Assembly (NCBI GenBank): GCA_002421995.1
Contig: DISP01000257.1
Coordinates: 18,883-52,744, forward strand
From: Bacteroidales bacterium UBA6207
Lineage (GTDB): Bacteria; Bacteroidota; Bacteroidia; Bacteroidales; F082
Length of the DNA: 33,862 bases
Direction: 5' to 3'
The translations under genes and the position numbers were made by a program. Below are positions 22,597 through 31,130 of this stretch, in pieces (position 1 is the stretch's first letter; every line of letters begins with the position of its first letter). Under the pieces are notes generated by a model that had not been told where the DNA came from, made no database searches, and was given only the letters and a program-made list of their open reading frames with translations.

Positions 22597-24310
22597 GCCT
22601 GAAGGGGTATTTTAATGTTTATATGGGTTCCGGACTCACTTGAAGAATGGATTCGGCACTCACCATGAAGAAGCTCTACTCGTTGCCGGTTGTTGAGCAA
22701 TCCATTGCCTTTGATGCTTGAGTTTTAACTGTCAAAACCTTTTCCGTTGTCAACAAAACTCACATAAAGATCATTTTCATAGGCATACATCGTTACATCG
22801 GCACGGCTGGCTTTGGCATGTTTGACGATGTTGTTTATTGCTTCCTGTGCTATGCGGTAGATGTAAACCTGGGTTTTTTCATTGATATTGTCAGGGATGT
22901 CCTGGCTTTGAAATTCAAACAATGTGGTTGAGTGCGTCGAAGTTTCTTTACACAAGGTCAAACACGCCTGTTCCAATCCGAAAACCTCCAATACGGGTGG
23001 CAACAGATTGGCTGTAATTTGCCTGATTTCATTAATTGTTTTCAACAGGAGGCGTTGGGTTTCGGCAAGAAGTTGGTTATTTTTATTACAGGGTTGGTGT
23101 GTAGCCTGTTCAAGTTTCAGGTTGATTGCAAGCAATGATTGTCCGAGGCTATCGTGCAAATCGCGCGAAAGACGCCTGCGTTCTATTTCCTGTCCGTCAA
23201 TCAATGCGTTGAAGCGCTTCGTTTTCTCTGATTCCAATTCAATTTTTTGGGCAATCAACTGGCTTGTCATCCGGTTGAAGGTTTTTGTCAACACACCAAT
23301 TTCGTCTGAAGAACTCACATTGAGTCGGATATCGAAATTTCCGCTACCGATCTGTTCGCTCGCTTTTTGCAACCTTTTAAGTGGTATGACGATTTTTCTC
23401 GCAGCAAAAATCGCAAACAAAAAAATGGAGGCCGAAATGATGACACTGATGAGTAAAATGCTGTTTCGAATAGAATCAACCGGGATCATCGCTTCATGTT
23501 CGTCCATCTCGGCTAAGATAATCCAATTCAAATCATTTTGACGAAATGGGCCATAAGCGCTTAAATATGAAACACTGCGATAGTCCTGCACAAAGGCTTT
23601 CCCGGAAAACCCATTCAATCCATTTATAACAGATTCATTTTTAACACTTTGTAGCAAGGTCACATTTTCTTTGAATCGTGAACTGCTACGCATTAAAAAA
23701 TCTGCGCCAACTAAATAGCTTTCACCGGTTTGCCCCAAGCCACTATCTTTCGATTTACTAACCATGATGGCATTTATTGCAGACTGAGGAATATCCAGTA
23801 ATAAATAGGAATTGCTCCCTTCGATGTAGGTCAGCATAAACAAACTGCTTTGTTGTGGCGACAAATCAGCATAAACCACTTTATTCGTTTCAGACACGCG
23901 ATTGATCATATTTTCAAGCACTTCAGATGAAATCTCCGGCACTTTTTTTTCACCTTCCAAATGAATAAGCTCTTTTGCGGGAGACATATCCATAGGCCGC
24001 TGTAATAGGCAGGATGGGCGGTGGGAAAGAGGGAATCGGGCTGATGAAGTTTCTGCTCAAGCCCAATCTCAGCTATTTGTTTGGTTGATATTTCATTGGC
24101 CCTGCGTATCAAATCCGTTTCACGATCGTTAAAAAATGTTTCAAGACGGCTCGATTTTTCGAGCCGAAGGGTAATCAACTGATCAAAAGTTCTGTTGATA
24201 AGTGCTTGTTTTGTAATAAGATAGGTTATTGATCCTATTATTACAATAATAATCATTGCAACCGTTACAAGATACAGAATCAAGCGTTCGGAGATTGATG
24301 TACTCTTCAT
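22593..24310 (-). pseudogene. Sensor histidine kinase (NarL-partner type), frameshift and in-frame stop
   Basis: With one inserted base this is a 572-residue kinase from ATG 24310 to TGA 22595-22593. Order: TM1 (LILYLVTVAMIIIVIIGSIT), a periplasmic sensor region that looks Cache-like, TM2 (ILLISVIISASIFLFAIFAA), HAMP (KRLQKASEQIGSGNFDIRL), HisKA_3 with the phospho-histidine in RRRLSRDLHDSLGQSL, and HATPase with EAINNIVKHA and DNGKGF. Two lesions: a one-base loss near 23990-24050 (frame change around HPAYYSGL to MDMSPAKEL), and TAA at 22727-22725 just after GKGFDS. Beyond the TAA the frame continues correctly (IKGNGLLNNRQRVELLHG, including the G2 box) and ends in an ATGA overlap with the regulator. 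As written the kinase lacks its G2 box and would be inactive. Confidence 0.87.
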
Positions 24311-24331
24311 CCCGGATTTTAATGTGTTGCG

Positions 24332-24339
24332 CAAAGTTA
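24332..24339 (-). promoter_or_regulatory. Promoter -7 box for kinase-regulator operon
   Basis: Minus-strand TAACTTTG fits TAnnTTTG, 22 nt before the ATG at 24310. An in-frame TTG at 24334 overlaps the box and was rejected as start. Confidence 0.6.
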
Positions 24340-24579
24340 TCCGAAATCCAGGTCTGTTTCTTGGCAGATACGAAAAAAGAAGCCGCTAAACCATGTATTC
24401 GCTTGAAAACCGGGAGATTGGAATCATTTTTAGACTTCACAGCAGAAATAAAGCGCAAATTACTTTATGTCGCATTTCATGCTATCATACATTAATAACC
24501 AAACAGAACATCACGACTGATAACAACGACTTTGTAGCGGATTAAAATGAACTAAGCAATTATGATCAATTAAGCTGAT
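24340..24579. other. Divergent intergenic region without genes
   Basis: This space separates the kinase promoter (minus) from the transporter promoter (plus). No convincing coding frame, RNA or terminator is seen. It is AT-rich and large enough to hold operators for either side. Confidence 0.6.
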
Positions 24580-24587
24580 TATCTTTG
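24580..24587 (+). promoter_or_regulatory. Promoter -7 box for fatty-acid transporter gene
   Basis: TATCTTTG fits TAnnTTTG, 43 nt upstream of the ATG at 24631. No TTG at 19-21 bp upstream. Confidence 0.55.
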
Positions 24588-24630
24588 TGTAAGCCTAAGG
24601 CAGTTAGAAATCATAATAAACAACGTACTC

Positions 24631-25920
24631 ATGAAGAAAAACTATATCCCTGATCCGTTGGTCCTGGCCATTCTACTCACATTTATAACCATGGCATTGG
24701 CTTTTTTCTACAATTATGAACGATTTGATGTACTTGAAAATGCAGTGAACATCATAAGTTGGTGGAATAAAGGGATTTGGGATTTGTTAGCCTTCACCAT
24801 GCAAATGGTGCTGATACTTCTTTTGGGCTATATGATAGCCATTTCGCCACTCCTTGAAAGACTGTCCGACAAGCTTATCCGGTTTACGGAGAGGCCCGTA
24901 ACAACAGCAATGATCGTCATTTTCACGAGTTTAGCAGCCGGATTTCTTAATTGGGGTCTCGCCTTGGTGTTCAGTGCCATTTTTGTCAAAAAAATCGGTT
25001 TGCAGGCACGGTTAAAAAAACAGAAAATCAATTACCCTTTGCTTGGTGCATCGGCATATGTGTGCATGATGGTTTGGCATGGCGGCTTATCGGGTTCGGC
25101 ACCACTGACTGTTGCGACAGCAGGACATTTTCTTGAAGCCAAAACAGGTGTTTTGGGTCTCGAAAGGACAATTTTCTCATCAATGAATCTTTTGGCTACA
25201 GTGCTTATATTCACCATCTTACCAATACTTACCTGGATTATTGCGAAAAAATCAATTGGCCAGATTCCTGTTTTCGATCAAAAAGAAGCTGTTTCATCAA
25301 TTTCGGAAAAGCAACAACAAACTAAACTCAGCTGGATGCAGTTGACAGGTTTTCTTATTGTTATCGGACTGATTGCCAGAATGTTTATAACAGACAAAGG
25401 TCTTTCATTCGGATTAAATGAAATCAACCTTTTATTGTTTGGATTTGTATTGATCTTATTGCCCGAAGCGGGTATTTTCACAAAAACAGCTTCGACAGCC
25501 ATTGGCAGCACCACCGGTATCATCCTCCAATTTCCATTGTATGCAGGCATTATGGGCTTGATGAAGCAGTCCGGCTTGCTGGAAGGGATGACACATTGGT
25601 TTATAACTATCTCAAATGCAGACACTTTTCCACTAATGGCATTTTTAAGTGCTGCCATCGTAAATCTGTTTGTTCCGAGTGGAGGCGGACAGTGGGCTGT
25701 TCAGGGACCACTGCTGACAGATGCCGCCACAGCCTTGGGCGTTGATCCTGCAAAGGCAGTGATGGCGCTCGCTTACGGCGATCAGCTCACAAACATGATG
25801 CAGCCATTTTGGGCTTTACCGCTATTGGCAATCACAGAACTAAAAGCCGGTCAGTTTATCCGCTACAGCTTGCTGTATATGCTTCTTGGGTTAATCATTT
25901 TCACTTTTGTCTTGCTTTAG
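24631..25920 (+). CDS. atoE: Short-chain fatty acid transporter, AtoE family
   Basis: 429 residues, strongly hydrophobic with about 10-12 transmembrane segments. It begins MKKNYIPDPLVLAILLTFIT, and the signature FVPSGGGQWAVQGPLL (about 349-364) is characteristic of the AtoE family; MVWHGGLSGSAPLTVATAGH and ALAYGDQLTNMMQPFWALPL are further conserved segments. The family takes up acetate-to-butyrate-sized fatty acids at the inner membrane. No acetoacetate or acyl-CoA transferase genes adjoin it. It has its own promoter and is followed after 32 bases by xerD on the same strand, so xerD may be cotranscribed. Divergent from the kinase-regulator pair. Confidence 0.9.
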   Translation: MKKNYIPDPLVLAILLTFITMALAFFYNYERFDVLENAVNIISWWNKGIWDLLAFTMQMVLILLLGYMIAISPLLERLSDKLIRFTERPVTTAMIVIFTSLAAGFLNWGLALVFSAIFVKKIGLQARLKKQKINYPLLGASAYVCMMVWHGGLSGSAPLTVATAGHFLEAKTGVLGLERTIFSSMNLLATVLIFTILPILTWIIAKKSIGQIPVFDQKEAVSSISEKQQQTKLSWMQLTGFLIVIGLIARMFITDKGLSFGLNEINLLLFGFVLILLPEAGIFTKTASTAIGSTTGIILQFPLYAGIMGLMKQSGLLEGMTHWFITISNADTFPLMAFLSAAIVNLFVPSGGGQWAVQGPLLTDAATALGVDPAKAVMALAYGDQLTNMMQPFWALPLLAITELKAGQFIRYSLLYMLLGLIIFTFVLL

Positions 25921-25952
25921 AATTCCGCAATTATAATGGATGCACTTCACAC

Positions 25953-26849
25953 ATGAATCAATTACAATCATTTACAAATTATCTTAAGCTGGAAAAGTCG
26001 CTTGCTGCAAATTCAGTGGAGGCTTACATACATGACATCACCCTGTTGGCGCGTTTTCTGGAATCTAGGCAAGATGCGAGGCATCTTGATCAAATGGGCA
26101 AGAAAGATATCAGAAACTTCCTCGAACATCTCACCGACCTTGGGTTGGCCGAACGCTCGCAAGCGCGCATTGTTTCTGGATTGCGGGCATTTTACGGATA
26201 TCTGCTGATGGAAAAACAAATTGATGCAGACCCAATGCAACTTATTGAAACACCATCACTTGGAAGAAAACTACCGGAGATATTATCGGTTGACGAAATT
26301 GACACGATGATAGCGTGTATTGACCTTAGCCAGCCCCAAGGGTTCAGAAACAGGTGTATGATCGAACTTATGTATGCCTGCGGACTGCGTGTTTCAGAAC
26401 TTATCTCTGTTAAAATCAGCAATATATTTAAAGAAGAAGGATTTGTGAAAGTGATTGGAAAAGGCGACAAAGAGCGGCTTGTTCCGGTGGGCAGAAACAT
26501 GCTAAAACAGCTTGACAGCTATTTGCATGACTACCGCGTGCACCTGAATCCAAAGCGGCAATACAGTGATGTACTTTTCCTTAACAGCCGTGGAAGTGGC
26601 CTGTCCCGTCAGATGGTTTTTCTGATGATAAAAGACGTTGGTAAAAAAGCCGGTATTCATAAAAACATCAGTCCACACACCTTCAGGCATTCATTCGCAA
26701 CCCATTTGCTCGAAGGAGGTGCCGACCTGAGGGCCGTTCAGCAAATGCTTGGCCACGAAAGCATCACAACAACAGAGATTTACACGCACATTGAAACAAG
26801 CTTCCTTCAGGAAACCATCACGAGCTACCATCCACGGTCAAAACGGTAA
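25953..26849 (+). CDS. xerD: Site-specific tyrosine recombinase XerD
   Basis: 298 residues from ATG 25953, exactly the usual XerD length; the open frame extends upstream over atoE but that part is not family-like. The N-terminal SAM-like core-binding domain (about 1-95) is followed by the catalytic domain with all six residues: R146 (YACGLRVSEL), K170 (IGKGDKERLVPV), H242 and R245 (PHTFRHSFATHLLEGGADL), H268 (LGHES) and Y277 (TTEIYTHI). With a partner Xer protein it resolves chromosome dimers at dif. Full conservation, host-like composition and lack of phage genes mark it as the housekeeping enzyme, not an integrase. Its stop is one base from the stop of the convergent gene. Confidence 0.93.
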   Translation: MNQLQSFTNYLKLEKSLAANSVEAYIHDITLLARFLESRQDARHLDQMGKKDIRNFLEHLTDLGLAERSQARIVSGLRAFYGYLLMEKQIDADPMQLIETPSLGRKLPEILSVDEIDTMIACIDLSQPQGFRNRCMIELMYACGLRVSELISVKISNIFKEEGFVKVIGKGDKERLVPVGRNMLKQLDSYLHDYRVHLNPKRQYSDVLFLNSRGSGLSRQMVFLMIKDVGKKAGIHKNISPHTFRHSFATHLLEGGADLRAVQQMLGHESITTTEIYTHIETSFLQETITSYHPRSKR

Positions 26850-26850
26850 A

Positions 26851-27306
26851 TTATTCGTCTGTTTCAATTTCGCCGGCCTCGTTTACAAGAACACCCCAGT
26901 TAACAGCCAGCAATTCTTCACCATCGTAGAAAAAGTCAACAAGCGCATCTTCATACGTTATGCGCAGTTCACCTTCCTCCTCCTCTTCTTCAGGCGTTGC
27001 ATATCCATGTTCGGCCATCAGTGACTTAACTTCGTCCGGTTTCATTTCGAAAACCTTCTTTCCGAACAAGACTGCATCCGGGTTGTCGGTTTCGAAACAT
27101 GACAGCACTGTTTTTGATACCCCCTCAAAAAAGATTGATGTTTCCTGGTCCCAGTAATGCAATACAATTGTATTCATCTGGTCATCGGTATCAAGATGAT
27201 CAATCTCTTCAGCATCACCTATTTGATTGATGGTATCTTCGATGGTTTGGCCGAATTTCAATTCGCCAAAACCCTGGAGCAATAGAATGTCAAAAGTTGT
27301 TTTCAT
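26851..27306 (-). CDS. Acidic protein of unknown function
   Basis: 151 residues, not recognised. It is very acidic: the region 107-116 reads EEEEEEGEL after GYATP, and the C-terminus is EIETDE. No signal peptide or membrane helix is seen, so it is cytosolic. The N-terminal half (ILLLQGFGELKFGQTIEDTI, VLHYWDQETSIFFEG) looks like alternating strands and helices; the pattern FGELKFGQTIEDTINQIGD recalls SmpA/BamE-like or immunity-type small alpha/beta repeats, and a similar unit may recur at EMKPDEVKSLMAEHGY. This is only an impression. It has its own possible promoter (TATCTTTA, one mismatch, near 27332-27339). The stop lies one base from xerD's stop with no terminator between them. Confidence 0.75.
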   Translation of the reverse strand: MKTTFDILLLQGFGELKFGQTIEDTINQIGDAEEIDHLDTDDQMNTIVLHYWDQETSIFFEGVSKTVLSCFETDNPDAVLFGKKVFEMKPDEVKSLMAEHGYATPEEEEEEGELRITYEDALVDFFYDGEELLAVNWGVLVNEAGEIETDE

Positions 27307-27407
27307 ACAATAAAATCTCGTAATAGATGCGCTAAAGATAATTCATTGTTGGAATTGAGGCAAATAAAACTGCTTTTTTTGAGCAGAATTTTTTCAATGC
27401 GAATTGT

Positions 27408-28637
27408 TCAGGCGTAGCGAATTGCTTTGTAGGGCTGAATTGCATTGACAACCGAAACAGGAATCAGCATAGTGACTGACCATAAGATAAATACACCCAG
27501 ATTTAAAATTACAAAATGAATCAGGCTGAGCTCCACGGGAACTTCAGAAAGGTAGTAGGACTCTTCTGGCAGTTTTAAAAATCCGAAGTTGGATTGTAAA
27601 AGGATGAGTATGATGGCAAAAATATTGCCCCATAACATGCCACTGAACAATATTCTGTATGAATTTATCAGGAATATACGCCTGATAAAGGCATTGTTGG
27701 CGCCCATTGCTTTGAGGATACCAATCATATTTGTACGTTCAAGGATGATGATTAAAAGTGTACTCACCATTGTGATACCGGAGACCAAAACCATGAGAAT
27801 GAGAATGATCCACACATTCATATCCTGAAGTTCGAGCCAATCGAAGAGTTGAGGATTTTCTTCTTCTGCTGTTTTAACATCCAAATTGGCCGGCACAGCA
27901 TAATAGAGTTTTCCGGCAAGACCGGCTGATGAAGTTTTTACATTTGTTGTGAGCTCAACAGCACCAAACTGTTCTGAGTTCCAGTTGTAAAGGCGCTGCA
28001 CATGTTGAACATCGCCCAAAATATAACGTTCATCAAACTCAACAAGACCAGTTTCATAGATTCCGCTGACAATAAATCTCCGACCACGGGTGCGGGCATT
28101 GTCTCCATCAACGAACCACATGCGCAAAGGATCGTTCGTGTTCACCTTCAGCCTTGATGCAATTTTTTTTGATATAATAATCTCGTCAGAAGCAGCGCTG
28201 TCATTAAAGGCAGGTAGCCTTCCCCCGATGATTTTCGATGAAAGATATTTCCAGCTGTAGTCTGTTCCAACCCCTTTCAACACAACACCAAGAATTTCAT
28301 TTTCAGTTTTCAGAATTCCGGCTTTTTCAGCAACTAATTGATAATGATCAATTTCGTCCGGATGGGATAAAAGCACTTCTTCAAGCTCGGTGGAGAAAGA
28401 TAGCGGACTAGCTTCAACCGAAAGATTGTTATTGAGCGCGGTAATGCGAATATCAGCTACAAAACCTGTAACTTTGTCTCTGATCTGATTCTTGAAACCA
28501 ATGACAACTGCCACTGAAATCATCATGACAGCTAATCCAATGGCAACACTCATGCGGGCAATCTGCACAATGGAAGAAGAAACCTGTTTGGCATTCAGTG
28601 AAAAAAGTCGGGAAGCAATAAAAGATTCAGGTCGCAT
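27408..28637 (-). CDS. FtsX-type ABC transporter permease (LolC/E-like)
   Basis: 409 residues from ATG 28637. Architecture of the MacB/LolC/E permeases: one N-terminal transmembrane helix (MSVAIGLAVMMISVAVVIGF), a ~220-residue periplasmic domain (from KNQIRDKVTGFVADIRI to about ELQDMN), then three C-terminal helices (VWIILILMVLVSGITMVSTLLI; ILFSGMLWGNIFAIILILL; HFVILNLGVFILWSVTMLIPV) ending in AIQPYKAIRYA. The motif ERTNMIGILKAMGANNAFIRRIFL is the cytosolic coupling segment of FtsX domains. LolC/E-type proteins extract lipoproteins for the outer membrane. No ATPase gene is adjacent, so its LolD-like partner must be elsewhere. A start at 28667 was rejected since it lies upstream of the promoter box. 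A weak hairpin with T-run follows at about 27370-27395. Confidence 0.87.
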   Translation of the reverse strand: MRPESFIASRLFSLNAKQVSSSIVQIARMSVAIGLAVMMISVAVVIGFKNQIRDKVTGFVADIRITALNNNLSVEASPLSFSTELEEVLLSHPDEIDHYQLVAEKAGILKTENEILGVVLKGVGTDYSWKYLSSKIIGGRLPAFNDSAASDEIIISKKIASRLKVNTNDPLRMWFVDGDNARTRGRRFIVSGIYETGLVEFDERYILGDVQHVQRLYNWNSEQFGAVELTTNVKTSSAGLAGKLYYAVPANLDVKTAEEENPQLFDWLELQDMNVWIILILMVLVSGITMVSTLLIIILERTNMIGILKAMGANNAFIRRIFLINSYRILFSGMLWGNIFAIILILLQSNFGFLKLPEESYYLSEVPVELSLIHFVILNLGVFILWSVTMLIPVSVVNAIQPYKAIRYA

Positions 28638-28654
28638 TTTATCTTGTAATCGTG

Positions 28655-28662
28655 CAAAAATA
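28655..28662 (-). promoter_or_regulatory. Promoter -7 box for FtsX-type permease gene
   Basis: Minus-strand TATTTTTG fits TAnnTTTG, 18 nt upstream of the ATG at 28637. It occupies the 39-base gap between the divergent permease and NamZ-like genes. A one-mismatch plus-strand TATCTTGT near 28641 may serve the other side. Confidence 0.5.
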
Positions 28663-28676
28663 AGCATTCTAAAGCA

Positions 28677-29882
28677 ATGTTAAGAATTTCGACTTTTTCC
28701 TTCGTCACACTATCACTCATACTGCTGACTGTCCGGTGCGTCAACGCGCAGAAGCCGGTACTTAGAGAACAGCACCAAATTGAGAACGGAGCCGATCAAA
28801 CCACGGCCTATCTTTCAATAATAAAAAATAAAAGAATCGGAGTTGTAGCCAATCACTCCAGCATGATCGGAAGTAAACATCTGGTTGATAGCTTATTAAA
28901 ACATGGTATTGCTATTCAAAAGATTTTCACACCTGAACATGGACTTCGTGGGACAGCAGATGCCGGTGCTTCATTGGCTTCGGGTGTTGACAGCACCACG
29001 GGATTGCATATCGTTTCGCTTTATGGTGACAAAAAAGCACCTTCAGCTACTGATCTTCAGGATATTGAACTCATGCTTTTCGATTTACAGGATGTGGGCG
29101 TCCGGTTCTATACCTATATTTCGACACTCACTTATGTTATGGAGGCATGTGCCAAAGCAAACATACCATTGATCGTGTTGGACAGGCCCAATCCGAATGG
29201 ATTCTATGTTGACGGCCCTGTGCTGGAGCCTTCATTTCAATCTTTTGTTGGGCTCCATCCTGTGCCTGTTGTTTATGGACTCACCATTGGAGAATACGCG
29301 TTGATGGTCAATGGCGAAGGATGGCTGAAAGAGCGATTGAAATGCGATTTGAATGTAATCAAACTCAAGGGCTATACGCATAATATGATTGTAAAGTTGA
29401 AGCTGCCGCCCTCCCCTAACCTCAGAAACTGGAAAGCAGTTTATCTTTATCCATCCTTGTGTCTTTTCGAAGGAACGGTAGTTAGTGTTGGTCGCGGCAC
29501 AGATGTTCCATTCGAGGTTTATGGTCACCCGTTAATTGTAAGTGGCAGCTATAAATTTAAGCCAAAACCTGTTACAGGTGCAAGCAAACCAAAACTTGTC
29601 GGAGAATTGTGTTTTGGGTATAATTTAGGCTCAAATGCTGAAGATTTTGCACTCAAACCGGCTCAAATTGACCTGCATCCACTGCTTCAGACATACAAGG
29701 AGCTGGGAAATAAGACCAATTTTTTCAATAATTATTTTAAAACACTTTCCGGCACAGATAAGCTCCAAAAGCAGATTGAAGCCGGCCTGGATGCCATAGC
29801 GATCAGGGAAAGCTGGCAAAATGATTTGAACAGATACAAAAAAGTCAGGGTAAAATATTTGCTTTACCCTGACTTTGAATAG
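28677..29882 (+). CDS. DUF1343 exo-beta-N-acetylmuramidase, NamZ-like
   Basis: 401 residues with an N-terminal signal peptide (FSFVTLSLILLTVRCVNAQ), so exported. The mature protein matches DUF1343/NamZ (GH171): KRIGVVANHSSMIGSKHLVD, then KIFTPEHGLRG, LMLFDLQDVGVRFYTYISTL, VLDRPNPNGFYVDGPVLEP, VPVVYGLTIGEYALMVNGEGWL, and CLFEGTVVSVGRGTDVPFEVYG. NamZ of Bacillus removes N-acetylmuramic acid from the non-reducing end of peptidoglycan fragments, so a role in muropeptide recycling or wall turnover is likely. No MurNAc transporter or etherase gene is adjacent. The last codons form a 14-bp hairpin (29841-29876). The start ATG is only 39 bases from the divergent permease start. Confidence 0.9.
   Translation: MLRISTFSFVTLSLILLTVRCVNAQKPVLREQHQIENGADQTTAYLSIIKNKRIGVVANHSSMIGSKHLVDSLLKHGIAIQKIFTPEHGLRGTADAGASLASGVDSTTGLHIVSLYGDKKAPSATDLQDIELMLFDLQDVGVRFYTYISTLTYVMEACAKANIPLIVLDRPNPNGFYVDGPVLEPSFQSFVGLHPVPVVYGLTIGEYALMVNGEGWLKERLKCDLNVIKLKGYTHNMIVKLKLPPSPNLRNWKAVYLYPSLCLFEGTVVSVGRGTDVPFEVYGHPLIVSGSYKFKPKPVTGASKPKLVGELCFGYNLGSNAEDFALKPAQIDLHPLLQTYKELGNKTNFFNNYFKTLSGTDKLQKQIEAGLDAIAIRESWQNDLNRYKKVRVKYLLYPDFE
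29841..29876 (-). terminator. Hairpin inside the NamZ-like 3' end, terminator for the convergent aminotransferase
   Basis: AAAGTCAGGGTAAA (29841-29854) and TTTACCCTGACTTT (29863-29876) form a perfect 14-bp stem with an 8-nt loop. On the minus strand the stem runs directly into TTTTTTG, 16 bases past the aminotransferase stop (29892), the arrangement of an intrinsic terminator. On the plus strand no T-run follows. It lies wholly within the coding sequence for the last NamZ residues. Confidence 0.75.
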
Positions 29883-29891
29883 GGTTGATTA

Positions 29892-31091
29892 CTAAAGTGT
29901 TTTTCCCGGATAAACTTTCAGGGCTTCCTCAAGCACCTTCATCGAAGCAGTCAGATCAGACACGTTAAGCACATAGCTTATTCTTACTTCGTCTTTTCCT
30001 CTTCCCTTTGTTGAATAGAATCCACTTGCTGGAGCGAGCATCACGGTTTGGTTTTCAAAGTGAAAATCTTCGAGGAGCCACTGGCAAAATCTGTCGGAAT
30101 CGTCAATGGGCAGGCGTGCCACAACATAAAACGCGCCTCTGGGTGTCGGACAAAAAGCACCTTTCATCTTGTTGATGGATTCGACCACTACATTCCGGCG
30201 CTGGTAATACTCATCCAGCACTTCGACGAAATAGCTGTCGGGCGTATCTATGGCAGCTTCAGCAGCAATCTGTCCGAAACTGGGCGGACTCAATCTTGCC
30301 TGGGCGAATTTCAATGCAGTACGCATCACTTCTTTATTGCGCGAAATCATACAACCCACACGAACACCACATGCGCTATAACGTTTTGATACAGAATCAA
30401 TAAGAATCACATTATCCTCAATACCTTTGAGATGCATACATGAATGATGTGTGTTTCCATCATAGCAAAACTCCCTGTAAACTTCATCCGCAATCAGATA
30501 CAGATCATATTTCAGCACAAGCTGACGCAGTGTTTCCAATTCTTCTTCGGAGTATAAATATCCGGTTGGGTTGTTGGGATTACACACTAAAATCGCTTTG
30601 GTTTTCGGGGTTATAGATTTCTCGAAATCAGCAATTGGAGGCAGTGCAAAGCCGGATTCAATAGAAGAAACAATGGGTTTTACAACAACGCCTGCATTGA
30701 TAGCAAAGCCATTGTAGTTGGCATAAAAAGGTTCGGGGATAATCACCTCGTCACCCGGATCCATTATTGTCTGAAAAGCAAAAAGTATTGCTTCGGAAGC
30801 ACCGGCACCGATAATGATATCATCGGCTGTAACCTGGATGCCATGTTTTGTGTAGTAGGCTGCAAGTTTTTTGCGGTAGGACGGAATACCTGCGCTGTGC
30901 GAATATTCAACAACTTTTCCGCTGAAATTGCGAATAGCATCGAGCGCAACTTCCGGAGTACGAATATCAGGTTGGCCGATATTCAAGTGATAAACTTTCA
31001 CTCCTCTTTTTTTTGCTTCATCGGCAAAAGGCACCAATTTTCGGATGGGTGATTCCGGCATCATGCGACCTTTCTGAGAGATTCCTGGCAT
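29892..31091 (-). CDS. PLP-dependent aminotransferase, class I/II
   Basis: 399 residues from ATG 31091. Fold-type I aminotransferase of the aspartate/alanine group: PESPIRKLVPFADEAKKRG and VYHLNIGQPDIRTP at the N-terminus, GAGASEAILFAFQTIMDPGDEV for PLP phosphate and ring contacts, ILVCNPNNPTGYLYSEEEL, IADEVYREFCYDG and the Schiff-base lysine in DSVSKRYSACGVRVGCM; the C-terminal arginine is in DEVRISYVLN. Exact amino-acid substrate unknown. An in-frame ATG at 31145 is false: it is the centre of the terminator palindrome of the preceding gene. No promoter box is seen between that terminator and the start, so expression may depend on readthrough from the DUF1573 promoter. Confidence 0.92.
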   Translation of the reverse strand: MPGISQKGRMMPESPIRKLVPFADEAKKRGVKVYHLNIGQPDIRTPEVALDAIRNFSGKVVEYSHSAGIPSYRKKLAAYYTKHGIQVTADDIIIGAGASEAILFAFQTIMDPGDEVIIPEPFYANYNGFAINAGVVVKPIVSSIESGFALPPIADFEKSITPKTKAILVCNPNNPTGYLYSEEELETLRQLVLKYDLYLIADEVYREFCYDGNTHHSCMHLKGIEDNVILIDSVSKRYSACGVRVGCMISRNKEVMRTALKFAQARLSPPSFGQIAAEAAIDTPDSYFVEVLDEYYQRRNVVVESINKMKGAFCPTPRGAFYVVARLPIDDSDRFCQWLLEDFHFENQTVMLAPASGFYSTKGRGKDEVRISYVLNVSDLTASMKVLEEALKVYPGKTL

Positions 31092-31130
31092 AAGATCTTT
31101 AATTAAAATGGTTTTATCATTGGCTAAAGC

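Noticed and set aside
25953..26849. Tyrosine recombinase as phage or island integrase
   Set aside because: Length, full XerD motif set and ordinary neighbours point to the housekeeping XerD. No phage genes or direct repeats are near, and no dif-like site was recognised.
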